From positions 1-37,971 of the forward strand of contig NZ_JABXKI010000158.1 of the NCBI RefSeq assembly GCF_017115095.1: a stretch of DNA of 37,971 nt, in the 5' to 3' direction. Origin of the DNA: Nostoc sp. NMS4. GTDB lineage: Bacteria > Cyanobacteriota > Cyanobacteriia > Cyanobacteriales > Nostocaceae. Under the pieces are notes generated by a model. That model was not told the DNA's origin and did no database searches. It worked only from the letters and a program-made list of their open reading frames with translations. Position 1 is the first letter of the stretch; each line of letters begins with the position of its first letter. The position numbers were made by a program, and so were the translations under genes. This document shows, piece by piece, positions 1 to 8,017 of this stretch.

Positions 1-56
1 ACAAATAAAGCGAAGGCAAGGAAAAATATTACCTCAGCTTCAGTTCTCCGTTTTGC

Positions 57-845
57 TCAAGTGGTATCAAAATGGACATCCCCTTCTTTGTCGTATAAAA
101 CAGCACGCTGCTGAATAGATTCTTCTGCCACTGCTAGGGGAATATGAATAACACCTGTAGTATCGGGGGGTGTAGTTTCTACAGCTAGTTGCAAAGCATT
201 CAATAATGAACGAGCATCACCGTTAGCAACATTAACTAGATGAGCTAAAGCATCTGCGTCAATTTGTACTGTTAAGTTCCCATAACCGCGTTCAGAATCA
301 GCTAGTGTTTGCTCAACAATTTTGTATAAATCTTTATCAGTTAATTGCTGAAGTTGAAAAATCCGCGAACGGCTGACAAGTGCTTTGTTGACCTCAAAAA
401 AAGGATTTTCGGTGGTAGCACCAACGAGAATAATTGTACCATTCTCTACCCAAGGCAATAATGCATCCTGCTGAGACTTATTAAAACGATGGACTTCATC
501 GACAAAAAGAATAGTTCGTTGATTATGGAACTTACGCTCTTGTTGGGCTATTTCAATTGCCGCTCGAATTTCTTTGACTCCTGAAAGTACGGCATTAATA
601 GCGATGAAGTGAGCGCGGGTGGTGTTGGCAATAACACGGGCTAAAGTAGTTTTGCCAGTCCCTGGTGGACCAGAAAAGATTAAGGAAGACAGTTGATCCA
701 AACTAATAGCACGCCGCAGCAGCCTTCCTTGCCCGATAATATGCTCTTGACCAATAAATTGATCGAGTGTCCGGGGACGCATCCGAGCCGCTAGGGGTGC
801 TGATTCTTCAGTTATTTTTGTAAGATGCTGGTCAAATAAATCCAT
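57..845 (-). CDS. rarA: RarA/MgsA-type AAA+ ATPase, N-terminal part only (truncated)
   Basis: The reading frame gives 262 residues of a replication-associated recombination ATPase of the RarA/MgsA family, which acts at stalled replication forks and resembles clamp-loader ATPases. Walker A (GPPGTGKTT, about residue 59), Walker B (ILFVDEVHRF) and a sensor-1 region (LVGATTENPFF) are all visible. The frame stops right after the family motif KEGDVHFDT, where normal RarA continues into the lid and C-terminal tetramerisation domains; family members are over 400 aa and cyanobacterial fusions are longer still. The AAA+ core is complete but the C-terminal half is missing, so something has replaced it close to position 57. 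The product is probably inactive or altered. It is convergent with nothing visible in the window. Confidence 0.8.
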   Translation of the reverse strand: MDLFDQHLTKITEESAPLAARMRPRTLDQFIGQEHIIGQGRLLRRAISLDQLSSLIFSGPPGTGKTTLARVIANTTRAHFIAINAVLSGVKEIRAAIEIAQQERKFHNQRTILFVDEVHRFNKSQQDALLPWVENGTIILVGATTENPFFEVNKALVSRSRIFQLQQLTDKDLYKIVEQTLADSERGYGNLTVQIDADALAHLVNVANGDARSLLNALQLAVETTPPDTTGVIHIPLAVAEESIQQRAVLYDKEGDVHFDTT

Positions 846-899
846 TATTTAATACGTCTTCATTCACTGCCAACTGTGATTTTTAATAAAAATCAACTA

Positions 900-1949
900 C
901 TATCTCATTAATTCTGACAACATCTGCTCAAGAATATCTGACATAATTTCCTCGTCTAGGGAGTGCAGAGTTGGTGGGCCACCAAGAAATTCTTTGATAG
1001 TGATCTTCTGTTGTCTAAAGTCCTTGACAAAATCCCGAATATGAGAAACAACCTTAATTTGATTTTCTATCGTTTCTACCATAATAGCCATAGAGTCAAT
1101 GCCTTTTTTAGCAGCTTTGCGAGAATCAGAAACCATAGTTCCTTCTGGAGTATTTTTTGCTAAACGCAGTTCCCGTTTCAAGTTTTCATATTGAGTGAGA
1201 AGAATTTGGTTTTGCTGTTCTATAGTTCGACATTTTCGAGTTAAATCATCTTCGCTATTATGATCAATAGTTTCTCCCACTTGGTGAAGTCGCTCAATTT
1301 CTAGAAGTCTTGCCAAATCACCTTCTTGGTAGGCTTGATTAATTGATTTCATAATTTCTGTATTGTATGTCTGTGTCTCGCTGTCTTTTACCTTGTCAGG
1401 GTGGAAGATTTCAGCTAACCTCAGAAATGTTTCACGAATTTTTCTTTTATCTTCTGTTCTAGTTACAGACAGAGATTCTACAGATTCTTGTGCTTGCCAA
1501 TGTTGATAGCGACTTTCAGCAGTTTCCCTGGAAAAATCTGATTCGGGTTCGGAGTTGTCAAACGATTCGTCTAGCTCGGTTGAAAATTGTTTGCTGCTTG
1601 GTTTGAGACTAATGATTCCTGTCAACTGGAGTTGAAGGTAAACTGCTTCTATGTTTTTTAGAGTTTGTTTACCAAACTTTCTAGTAGTAAAGATTTCATC
1701 AAATAGAGCATGAATATCCTGGTCTAACTCAGCCATTTTTTGAAAACTGGGACTAGCTTGATGAAATATCTCTGTGGCGAAAATTCGCGTCTGTTCAACA
1801 AAGTTATTCAGTTCTGTCCGTTTTCTCTTAATCTGCTTGAGTAGTGATTGGTGTGATTTTTCTAGAAACTGTAAGCGGATATGTAGTTGAGAGAGAGCCA
1901 GTGGAGTTGTAACAGTCGAGTGGGATGAAGGTGGGGTTTTTCGAGGCAT
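900..1949 (-). CDS. J-domain (DnaJ-like) protein with coiled-coil flanks
   Basis: A 349-residue protein starting MPRKTPPSS. The open frame runs further upstream, but that extension would overlap the neighbouring nuclease gene and reads like non-coding translation, so the ATG at 1949 is preferred; no strong ribosome site is seen. Residues 20-60 look like a coiled coil. A J-domain-like segment lies at about 160-220 with the HPD tripeptide at 183-185 (IFHPDKVKD), followed by a second helical, charged region. HPD is what J-proteins use to stimulate Hsp70 ATPase, so a DnaK co-chaperone role is likely by family. There is no Gly/Phe or zinc-finger region, so this is a type III J-protein whose client is unknown. 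It lies 80 bp downstream of the Rpn gene on the same strand. Confidence 0.7.
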   Translation of the reverse strand: MPRKTPPSSHSTVTTPLALSQLHIRLQFLEKSHQSLLKQIKRKRTELNNFVEQTRIFATEIFHQASPSFQKMAELDQDIHALFDEIFTTRKFGKQTLKNIEAVYLQLQLTGIISLKPSSKQFSTELDESFDNSEPESDFSRETAESRYQHWQAQESVESLSVTRTEDKRKIRETFLRLAEIFHPDKVKDSETQTYNTEIMKSINQAYQEGDLARLLEIERLHQVGETIDHNSEDDLTRKCRTIEQQNQILLTQYENLKRELRLAKNTPEGTMVSDSRKAAKKGIDSMAIMVETIENQIKVVSHIRDFVKDFRQQKITIKEFLGGPPTLHSLDEEIMSDILEQMLSELMR

Positions 1950-2029
1950 AGAAGATTTAAGATTATCAAGGGAAAAAAACTCTAACGACAATTGACACCT
2001 CAATGATGATACACGAATGTCTACTGAGA

Positions 2030-2881
2030 TTAATTTCCTGGAGATAGTTGTGCTTGTAACTGCTGTACTTGTTCTACACTTAAACCCGTGATTTGTGCAA
2101 TTTCCGGCACAATCATTCCTCTTTGTAGTAAGTTCAATGCAATCTCTTCTCTTGTCTTTTGGGCAGCTTTTTGTTCCCAACTAGTAACAATTTCCATGAT
2201 TTCCTCCCGCTCAGTTAATCCCATTGTATCGATAGCCGCTTGAAAAACTTGCTCTTCGGTCGTATCTAACCGCAAATACGTATCTACAAACCCTGAAATC
2301 AATTGCATCCGCGCTGGGTCTAATTTTAACGTCGCCAACAGCCGCAAACATTCTGCCTTAACCTGTGGACGTTCCTCTGTTGGAATATTCATCTTTGACA
2401 TCAATGCTGCTGCGACCGGATTTGGCTGTGTGAGAAAATCTCGCCAACTTAAACGATTCAACTGAATTGCTGCAAACTGAAATTCCACCACCTTGAAGTC
2501 GCCAAATATGACTCGATAATTTTGAGGTTCGGCGCGTTTGGGTTCGTCAAACGAAAAAACTACAACTGGGTAAATGGGTAAATCATACTTTTCATGTAGA
2601 CGTGCAAAATACTTAAACATCCGCTTTGCAAATGCTGTTTCAGTATAAGACTGGTTTTCAACGTGAATGAAAAAACAAGTATCTTGCTGCTCGAAGCGGC
2701 ATTGAGCCAGTAAATCAATTTCCTTCTTTTCCCCAGAGGTAACATCAGTAAACACTTCTTGGGGTAAAAACTGGATGGGATCGCGGTCTATTTGGCTGAC
2801 TACTTGAGGTAGAAATAAATCAAGAAACTCAATAAAAAACGTAGAGAGTAATTCCTTGAAAAGACGATCGTGGTCAATCAT
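2030..2881 (-). CDS. Rpn-family PD-(D/E)XK nuclease / putative transposase-like protein
   Basis: A 283-residue protein opening MIDHDRLFKELLSTFF, the usual start of cyanobacterial Rpn (recombination-promoting nuclease, PD-(D/E)XK) proteins. The catalytic core is visible as EIDLLAQCRF followed by FFIHVENQS, matching the D...ExQ pattern of the family. The C-terminal third carries a helical QxxxR-type segment and ends in an HTH-like tail (RGMIVPEIAQITGLSVEQVQQLQAQ). Family members promote RecA-independent recombination and are abundant, often lineage-specific, accessory genes. The start is the only Met in the conserved context. Function in the cell is unknown beyond the family assignment. Confidence 0.8.
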   Translation of the reverse strand: MIDHDRLFKELLSTFFIEFLDLFLPQVVSQIDRDPIQFLPQEVFTDVTSGEKKEIDLLAQCRFEQQDTCFFIHVENQSYTETAFAKRMFKYFARLHEKYDLPIYPVVVFSFDEPKRAEPQNYRVIFGDFKVVEFQFAAIQLNRLSWRDFLTQPNPVAAALMSKMNIPTEERPQVKAECLRLLATLKLDPARMQLISGFVDTYLRLDTTEEQVFQAAIDTMGLTEREEIMEIVTSWEQKAAQKTREEIALNLLQRGMIVPEIAQITGLSVEQVQQLQAQLSPGN

Positions 2882-3022
2882 GCTTTTTGTCTTCCCCTCG
2901 GATTATAATAATGATTATATAGAAATAGGCATGATTTTCGGCTATTAATTGAATATACTTATGGCAATTGATGCCGAATACCAGATGTTAATCATGAAAA
3001 TTTATTAACTGTAGTAAAAACT

Positions 3023-3403
3023 ATGAAAATTTCCGAAATATCGACAGAAACTCTGGAAAAAATCAAGTCAGTTAGGTGGGATAGAATTATTGAGAAACAT
3101 GAAGGACCAGAAAGTTGGTCATCGGTTTTCAGATATGAAGAACCAGAATTTTTGTCAGTGGAAGAATGCTCAATATTATTACCTGTAGATAAATCACATC
3201 ATCCTAATATTACTATAATACGTTGTATCTGGAGCGCGGATAAGAATTCTGTAACAGTTTTTTTATCAGATACTACCTATGAAGATGATCCATTCTTTTC
3301 GGGATTTATGGCAGTATGCGATCGCCTGAAGAATGAAGAATTTTTCTTAGCAATCTTGTACCATGAATGGTTTATTATTGAAAGAGCCGCAGTTTTTGAA
3401 TAA
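3023..3403 (+). CDS. Hypothetical 126-aa protein
   Basis: Intact acidic frame of 126 residues starting MKISEISTETLEKIKSVRWD. It reads as a real protein with evenly spaced hydrophobic strands (ITIIRCIWSADKNSVTVFLSD, then FFLAILYHEWFIIE), but I do not recognise the family. No signal peptide or membrane segment. It lies divergent from the Rpn gene, and a decayed small gene follows it at 3461. The sequence after its stop resembles the sequence after the stop of the small gene at 4031-4258, so the two belong to duplicated blocks. Confidence 0.5.
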   Translation: MKISEISTETLEKIKSVRWDRIIEKHEGPESWSSVFRYEEPEFLSVEECSILLPVDKSHHPNITIIRCIWSADKNSVTVFLSDTTYEDDPFFSGFMAVCDRLKNEEFFLAILYHEWFIIERAAVFE

Positions 3404-3460
3404 AGATATCCATTCCATAGAGCATGGTAGTATTTTGGGGTGTAAATCGAGGCATTTAAA

Positions 3461-3580
3461 ATGGCAATAGAAGTGTTTCCATCATCATTTTATTGCGACT
3501 ATGGACAGAAATCATATTTCTTTGAGAATACTGTAGAACTGACCAGCGCTGTCCAAACCTTGCTGCAATTTCAGCTTTAG
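3461..3580 (+). pseudogene. Remnant of a small Cys-containing gene, copy 1
   Basis: A 39-codon frame starting MAIEVFPSSFYCDYGQ. The first 18 codons are clearly related to the frame at 4299 (MAVELFPSSFRCDCGHQS). The CxC/H pattern suggests the beginning of a small zinc-binding protein; here one Cys is Tyr and the His is Lys-like, and the tail is unrelated. Read as a decayed 5' fragment. No function can be assigned. Confidence 0.45.
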
Positions 3581-3701
3581 CCCCTTCCAACCAAGGGTTG
3601 CAGGACTTTCAATCTGATTTAACAAAATTCGGTGGGTTTAAGTCCCCGGCAACAATCGCGCCGCAAGTTTTGGGTCGGGGTCTAAATCCCCGTCACAAAA
3701 C

Positions 3702-3989
3702 TTACTTGCGACTTGCGACTTGGTTTAATGTTTGGGGAATGCCCTGTAATGTTGTGTCAGTTACTTGTGTTGGGAATTCTATATTATTAATGACTGACAC
3801 CGACTCACTAAGAAACAGTTCGTCCCGATTTAACCACTGCCCGAAAATTGAATCACGCTGATCATCAGTGGCAACAAATTGATAAACACACTCCCGATTT
3901 TCACGCTTACCCTTTGCTATCGCATCTATAAGTTGCGGGAAAATGAGAAGTTGGAAGATGCCATACCCATCTGTTCTTTTATGACCACT
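3702..3989 (-). pseudogene. 3' fragment of an unrecognised gene, copy 1
   Basis: On the minus strand an uninterrupted frame without a start codon encodes a protein-like sequence, including GKRENRECVYQFVATDDQ and IFGQWLNRDELFLSESVSV, ending QGIPQTLNQVASRK. In another frame just upstream (about 3965-4020) the strand reads NYQKIGYQLRMAYEVVIKEQ, so a frameshift probably separates the two parts. Its C-terminal stretch (NNIEFPTQVTD...IPQTL) recurs at 4320-4451. The plus-strand 87-codon frame across the same region is judged to be a shadow. The family is not recognised. Confidence 0.5.
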
Positions 3990-4030
3990 TCATAAGCCAT
4001 CCTCAGTTGGTAGCCAATTTTCTGATAGTT

Positions 4031-4258
4031 ATGGATAAATCACGAATTAAGACCTGCGATGAATGTAGTAGCTTGTATTACCAAGAAACCTCAAAAATGA
4101 GTTCCTTGTGTCCACAATGCTCTCATGTACTATATGGTTACGAATTATGCACACATGAATTCATAAATGGCAGATGTGTAAAATGTTATTGGGATGGTTC
4201 AGTATCAGATTATTTGCAAAGACTGTTACAGAATAATGACCCAGGTTCCGTTCTATAG
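4031..4258 (+). CDS. Small zinc-ribbon-like hypothetical protein
   Basis: A 75-residue protein if started at the ATG at 4031 (MDKSRIKTCDECSS); an upstream ATG at 4007 adds eight residues but is less likely. Four Cys/His pairs are spaced like two zinc knuckles: CDEC, CPQC, then CTHEF and CVKCYW. The HEFINGRCVKC segment resembles zinc ribbons in small cyanobacterial proteins of unknown role. The gene lies between two decayed gene blocks and could itself be a relict. Confidence 0.45.
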   Translation: MDKSRIKTCDECSSLYYQETSKMSSLCPQCSHVLYGYELCTHEFINGRCVKCYWDGSVSDYLQRLLQNNDPGSVL

Positions 4259-4298
4259 AGTGTGGTAGCATTTGGTGGGGTTTATCCTGGTGTGTAAG

Positions 4299-4385
4299 AT
4301 GGCAGTAGAACTGTTTCCGTCATCCTTTCGTTGCGACTGTGGACATCAATCTTTTGCCCTTCCACGCCTGAACAGCCTCATCTAA
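4299..4385 (+). pseudogene. Remnant of a small Cys-containing gene, copy 2
   Basis: A 28-codon frame starting MAVELFPSSFRCDCGHQS, followed by an unrelated tail and stop. It is paralogous to the frame at 3461. The CDCGH cluster is better preserved here than in copy 1. Read as the 5' end of a small zinc-binding protein whose remainder is lost; the minus-strand fragment at 4320-4451 overlaps it. Confidence 0.4.
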
Positions 4386-4451
4386 TGTTTGGGGAATATC
4401 GTGTGTGTCAGTAACTGGTGTAGTTAACTCTATATTATTGCTGCCTTCATC
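4320..4451 (-). pseudogene. 3' fragment of an unrecognised gene, copy 2
   Basis: The minus-strand frame directly after the stop of the membrane receptor gene reads DEGSNNIELTTPVTDTHD then IPQTLDEAVQAWKGK. It is the same C-terminal sequence as in the fragment at 3702-3989. It has no start and is only about 40 codons. It happens to be in frame with the receptor gene, so readthrough of that TGA would append it; this is more likely a coincidence of decay. Confidence 0.45.
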
Positions 4452-5831
4452 TCAATTTGAGTATTCTTTGAGACGCGGTAACAATCCGAAGAAACTCAGA
4501 AGCACAACTGTAGTTGCTGCGATCGCCATTTTAATCTCAAAACCATCTAGATTGCTGAAACCTTGGTGAATTGAGCGATCAAAAACTGCTTGGTTGATAT
4601 CAAATGTCTTTCCATTAGCTGTTTTGAACTCTTCAAGCAGCCAGTTGGACTGTCCAGACTTATTTCCGACGCATAGAGCGATCGCCTCTTGATGCTTGCC
4701 ACTGCGCTCTAACTGGCGAATTTGTTGGTCAATGGCAAGGTATTTACCCAAACTTACGAGACTGGCAAGGGTGGCTTCTTTTTCACCTGGGAAGGTGATA
4801 TTATTCAGTTCATCAGCGATGTAACCTTTAAAACCATCTATCTTTTTACCCTGAGAATTATAGGCAGATGCTATGGTTTCAGCAGTTTGGCCTTGAGGAA
4901 TTTGGGCAATTTGAGCTATATTGCTGAAAAAAGCTCGTTCGTAGTTCGTAGCAAAAGCTGGGTCAAGTAAATAGCGGCTTTCAGCAGCATTAGCGATGTA
5001 GGCATTAGCACGAGCTTGTCGCAAGGCGTGCATAGAACTAAACGCATCTTCTTTAGCCGTCCTAAGATTTTCCGCAGAGGCTAGCAACGTTGCTGTGGTA
5101 TAAGTTAATAAAGCCAAGGCGATCGCTGTGGCAACCAACAGCATAGGATTGAGGGTGCGGCGCATCCTTTGACTCAGAAATATCTGAATCCCTACTAACA
5201 CAATTATCAGTGCTGCACCAGAAATAAAAATTAACGTTAAAGAATTAGTAGCAGCAACCTTTTGTTCGGTATAAGTTTCTTCTAAAACTTGTATATTTAC
5301 TTTATCTAACTCGTCGGCTGCTGGCAGTAAGGTTTTATCCATAAGTTCCGCAGCTGCACGGTAAGCAACCAGCATCGCGTTAGTATCATCGCGTGCGTGA
5401 AAATCCCGTGCTTGCTGAATTTGGGCTATATAGTTACCTAAGCCGAGTTGCATCGTCTGAATGGGTTTTCGCTCTTTATCTGCGTAGGTGATATTCTCAG
5501 CAGCAGCAACTAATCTTTCAGCAGCTTTTTGGTATCGCTCTTCGTAACCTTTGACTGCATCTTGGTTTTGTCCTGCTGGTACTAAAAGTTCATTAGCGAC
5601 ATTGGCATCCATACCGGCAAATGCATCCTTGAGGCGTTGAGCAGTGACGATGCTGGGTGTGGAATCTTCACCAACGGTTTTGATCGCGTGTCTTTGCCCT
5701 TGAACTGCGCTAATAATCGCAATCAGTAATAGTAAACTGGTTGCTCCAGTTAAGTATAATCCTACCTTGAGTCGTTCTGGAGTCGTGAATTTATAATTTG
5801 TCTTACTTAAAAGAGCGATGATTTTACTCAT
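4452..5831 (-). CDS. Four-helix membrane receptor-like protein (GlnX-like topology)
   Basis: A 459-residue protein started at the ATG at 5831 (MSKIIALL); the longer frame would run into the FHA gene. Four hydrophobic helices are visible at about 23-43, 198-219, 229-251 and 434-451. They enclose two extracytoplasmic helical domains (about 45-190 and 255-430), like ligand-binding four-helix bundles of chemoreceptors. There is no kinase, HAMP or methyl-accepting output domain. Topology and size resemble actinobacterial GlnX, the receptor thought to pass amino-acid signals to PknG (established there). Here it is the last gene of a run containing a PknG-like kinase and an FHA protein, so a sensor role is inferred from context. 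Its start lies 17 bp after the FHA stop, so the two are probably cotranscribed. Confidence 0.65.
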   Translation of the reverse strand: MSKIIALLSKTNYKFTTPERLKVGLYLTGATSLLLLIAIISAVQGQRHAIKTVGEDSTPSIVTAQRLKDAFAGMDANVANELLVPAGQNQDAVKGYEERYQKAAERLVAAAENITYADKERKPIQTMQLGLGNYIAQIQQARDFHARDDTNAMLVAYRAAAELMDKTLLPAADELDKVNIQVLEETYTEQKVAATNSLTLIFISGAALIIVLVGIQIFLSQRMRRTLNPMLLVATAIALALLTYTTATLLASAENLRTAKEDAFSSMHALRQARANAYIANAAESRYLLDPAFATNYERAFFSNIAQIAQIPQGQTAETIASAYNSQGKKIDGFKGYIADELNNITFPGEKEATLASLVSLGKYLAIDQQIRQLERSGKHQEAIALCVGNKSGQSNWLLEEFKTANGKTFDINQAVFDRSIHQGFSNLDGFEIKMAIAATTVVLLSFFGLLPRLKEYSN

Positions 5832-5848
5832 ATATTTTATTTGCAGGT

Positions 5849-6562
5849 TTATCCTAATTTCCGAACAGCTTTCACCGCGATCCGAGTCCAATGTCCAAGG
5901 GTAAATTCGTCTCCATCCTGAAGTTTTATGTCTACCATCGGCTTCAATTCCACAGCTTTTAATTGTGTACCATTAGCAGAACCAATATCACGAAGAGTCA
6001 ATGTATTGTCTGTCTCTAGCGTCAGCAAAGCATGGCGGTGTGAGACAGCATCATCAAAATCTAAAGCAATTTCTGGGTGAATTGCTCTAACTTCGCTATT
6101 GCGACCAATTAAGTTAATTGCCTTATCGAGGTGAAATGTAATCGGTGGTTGTATAGGTGGTTCTGGACTTTCGGGATGGCGTAAAGATGGGTCAATATAG
6201 ACAACTACATCCCAACCCATAACTAACAATTGAGAATCTATTAATCCAGACCAAGAACTATTAGTATTTGTCTGTCGCATTGTTCCCATTTCTTCTTCTT
6301 GGGTGCGTTTGGCAATGGGTACTTCACCATGCGCCCCAGTAACGAAGTTGTAACCACAAATTTCACAAAAATTGCCAGTGTTTGATTCATGGGCGGTGCT
6401 ACAATCTGGGCAAAATTCTGTAGCTTTGGTTGGCGTTACTGTTGAGTCAATTGTTTTTTGGACGATTGGAAGTTCAGGTACACCGAGAATCTTAGTACCG
6501 CACTCTGAACAAAAATCTAATTCAGTTGATTCATGTCCTTTAGGACATTTATAGGTTGACAT
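5849..6562 (-). CDS. Zinc-ribbon and FHA-domain protein
   Basis: A 237-residue cytoplasmic protein. Two N-terminal Cys clusters (CPKGHE...FCSECG at 6-22; FCPDCS...FCEICG at 50-70) form zinc ribbons. A linker containing EEEMGTMRQTNTNSS (about 89-103) follows, then an FHA domain at about 145-232 with the expected phosphothreonine-binding residues: G-R at 153-154, S-H at 174-175 and N-G at 197-198. FHA domains bind phosphothreonine. In actinobacteria GarA/OdhI, the substrate of PknG, has a phosphorylatable N-terminal segment plus one FHA domain. The arrangement here is analogous, though the zinc ribbons are extra. It lies 56 bp downstream of the VWA gene. Confidence 0.85.
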   Translation of the reverse strand: MSTYKCPKGHESTELDFCSECGTKILGVPELPIVQKTIDSTVTPTKATEFCPDCSTAHESNTGNFCEICGYNFVTGAHGEVPIAKRTQEEEMGTMRQTNTNSSWSGLIDSQLLVMGWDVVVYIDPSLRHPESPEPPIQPPITFHLDKAINLIGRNSEVRAIHPEIALDFDDAVSHRHALLTLETDNTLTLRDIGSANGTQLKAVELKPMVDIKLQDGDEFTLGHWTRIAVKAVRKLG

Positions 6563-6618
6563 AGTTACTGAAGTAATTTTTTAAATCGGTATAAGTCGTT
6601 TGTATTTACCAATAACAA

Positions 6619-7902
6619 CTAATTGGGAGATTTAGGAATTCGAGTAGTTTTTGTAGAACGTGTTTCTAATGCCATTGCATCTTCTTTGGCTACTTCTCGC
6701 TTTAACCGGACTGTCCCTGTTGGTGCATCCTCTATCTCAACTACGGTTTTCAGTAGTTTGGCTGTGGCTTCATTCCCTGATTCATGGGCTAGTTTTACTG
6801 CCTTGCCTAATTTGGCAGTAGCAAGCTCAATATCATTTCTAGCACGAGCTTCCAATCCTTCTTGAATTGACTGAGCTAGTTCTGCTTGTCCCGTATAGTG
6901 GGCAACTCGCCGATCGATTTTGGTAGATTTGGCTTCGTCATCAGTCCAGGTTGCCAAAATGCGTGCTTCTGCAACTTTAGTTTCTGTGCCGTTGAGGGTG
7001 TATACTAAACTGGCTCGACCTGCTAACATTTCATCGCCGATATTACCTGGATTGACTTCAATACAGAAGTGGTAATCACGAGACTCGTTACTTCCCCAAG
7101 CTCCAGTGGGGTAATCAACCATCTGAGGCTTGACAGGTTTATGGCGGTGGGTAAGGTCAACAATATCGGGACTAACTTGTTTACAAAACAAGACTTTGGC
7201 TCCTTGTGGTGTCCATAAACGTAAAGCGACATCGCTAACATTTTTACTCATGGCTTTTTCCAAAATGGCACGAAAGTCACTTTCAATCATTGCGGCGTTA
7301 GGAATAATATCGGTTGTCCCTAAAAGTTTGCCGGCAATTTCTTGAAGTTGAGCAACTCGCCAATCAGTTCCGACACCACGACAGTCGCACTGAAATACAC
7401 CTTCACATTCAAGTAAAACTTTCTTCAAGGATTTCTCATCAGAGTCATCATTTTGCCCATCGGTGAGTAGTAGTGCTTGACGAACTGCACTAGGCATCTT
7501 TTTGAATTGGGTTAAGGCTTGAGTTAACCAAGTGGACATGAGAGTACCACCATTAGCTAAAGTACTCTTAATAGCTGCGATCGCTTCTTGCTTTTTTTCT
7601 GTCGTGGCTGGAGAAACAGGAAAAACTACATTAGCTTTACCAGCACCGGTGACGATGAAGAAATGGGCATCCTCTGGGAGCAATTTCACAATTTTGGTCA
7701 TTGCATCTTTGGCTGCATGTATCTTGTCACCTCCCATTGAGCCTGATGTGTCGCAGATGATGCCAAAAAGTCTGCCATTGTGTCCAGTTGCGATCGCACT
7801 ATCGCCTTTTTCGACGGTAATGGTCATAATGGCATCAACTTCTCTGGCTCCTTGGGGTAGATATTGGTTTTGAAAAACTTCGGCTTTAAATTGATGAGAC
7901 AT
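6619..7902 (-). CDS. VWA (von Willebrand factor A) domain protein
   Basis: A 427-residue soluble protein with a VWA domain at about 44-215. The metal-ion-dependent adhesion site is complete: DTSGS at 51-55, Thr at 120 (NGGTLMSTW) and Asp at 148 (LLTDGQ). A beta-rich middle part and a helical C-terminus (EGLEARARNDIELATAKLGK) follow. VWA proteins of this type act as intracellular protein-interaction modules and often occur beside kinases, PP2C phosphatases and FHA proteins. No signal peptide, so it is probably cytoplasmic. The neighbours suggest it is a target or scaffold of the kinase/phosphatase pair. A dispersed repeat lies between it and the upstream phosphatase gene. Confidence 0.88.
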   Translation of the reverse strand: MSHQFKAEVFQNQYLPQGAREVDAIMTITVEKGDSAIATGHNGRLFGIICDTSGSMGGDKIHAAKDAMTKIVKLLPEDAHFFIVTGAGKANVVFPVSPATTEKKQEAIAAIKSTLANGGTLMSTWLTQALTQFKKMPSAVRQALLLTDGQNDDSDEKSLKKVLLECEGVFQCDCRGVGTDWRVAQLQEIAGKLLGTTDIIPNAAMIESDFRAILEKAMSKNVSDVALRLWTPQGAKVLFCKQVSPDIVDLTHRHKPVKPQMVDYPTGAWGSNESRDYHFCIEVNPGNIGDEMLAGRASLVYTLNGTETKVAEARILATWTDDEAKSTKIDRRVAHYTGQAELAQSIQEGLEARARNDIELATAKLGKAVKLAHESGNEATAKLLKTVVEIEDAPTGTVRLKREVAKEDAMALETRSTKTTRIPKSPN

Positions 7903-7924
7903 AGTTTTTGTTTGTTTGAATAGG

Positions 7925-7990
7925 TTTTTTTAACGTAGACGCTTCGGCTTCCCGCAGGGTACCGCAGAGACGCAGAGGACACAGAGAGAA
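7925..7990. repeat. Dispersed cyanobacterial intergenic repeat
   Basis: The gap between the PP2C and VWA genes holds CGCTTCGGCTTCCCGCAGGG-type sequence followed by a purine-rich ACGCAGAGGACACAGAGAGA segment, both of a kind scattered through Nostoc genomes. No promoter can be recognised within it. Confidence 0.5.
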
Positions 7991-8017
7991 GGAAGAGAAT
8001 GAGTATGAGAGTTTAAT

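Noticed and set aside
1950-2180. N-terminal extension of the J-domain protein
   Set aside because: It overlaps the Rpn gene, and its sequence is Cys- and Thr-rich without relation to J-proteins.
3598-3861. Plus-strand 87-codon frame in the decayed region
   Set aside because: It is opposite a more protein-like minus-strand frame, and its first part is a dispersed repeat (GGGTCGGGGTCTAAATCCCC region).
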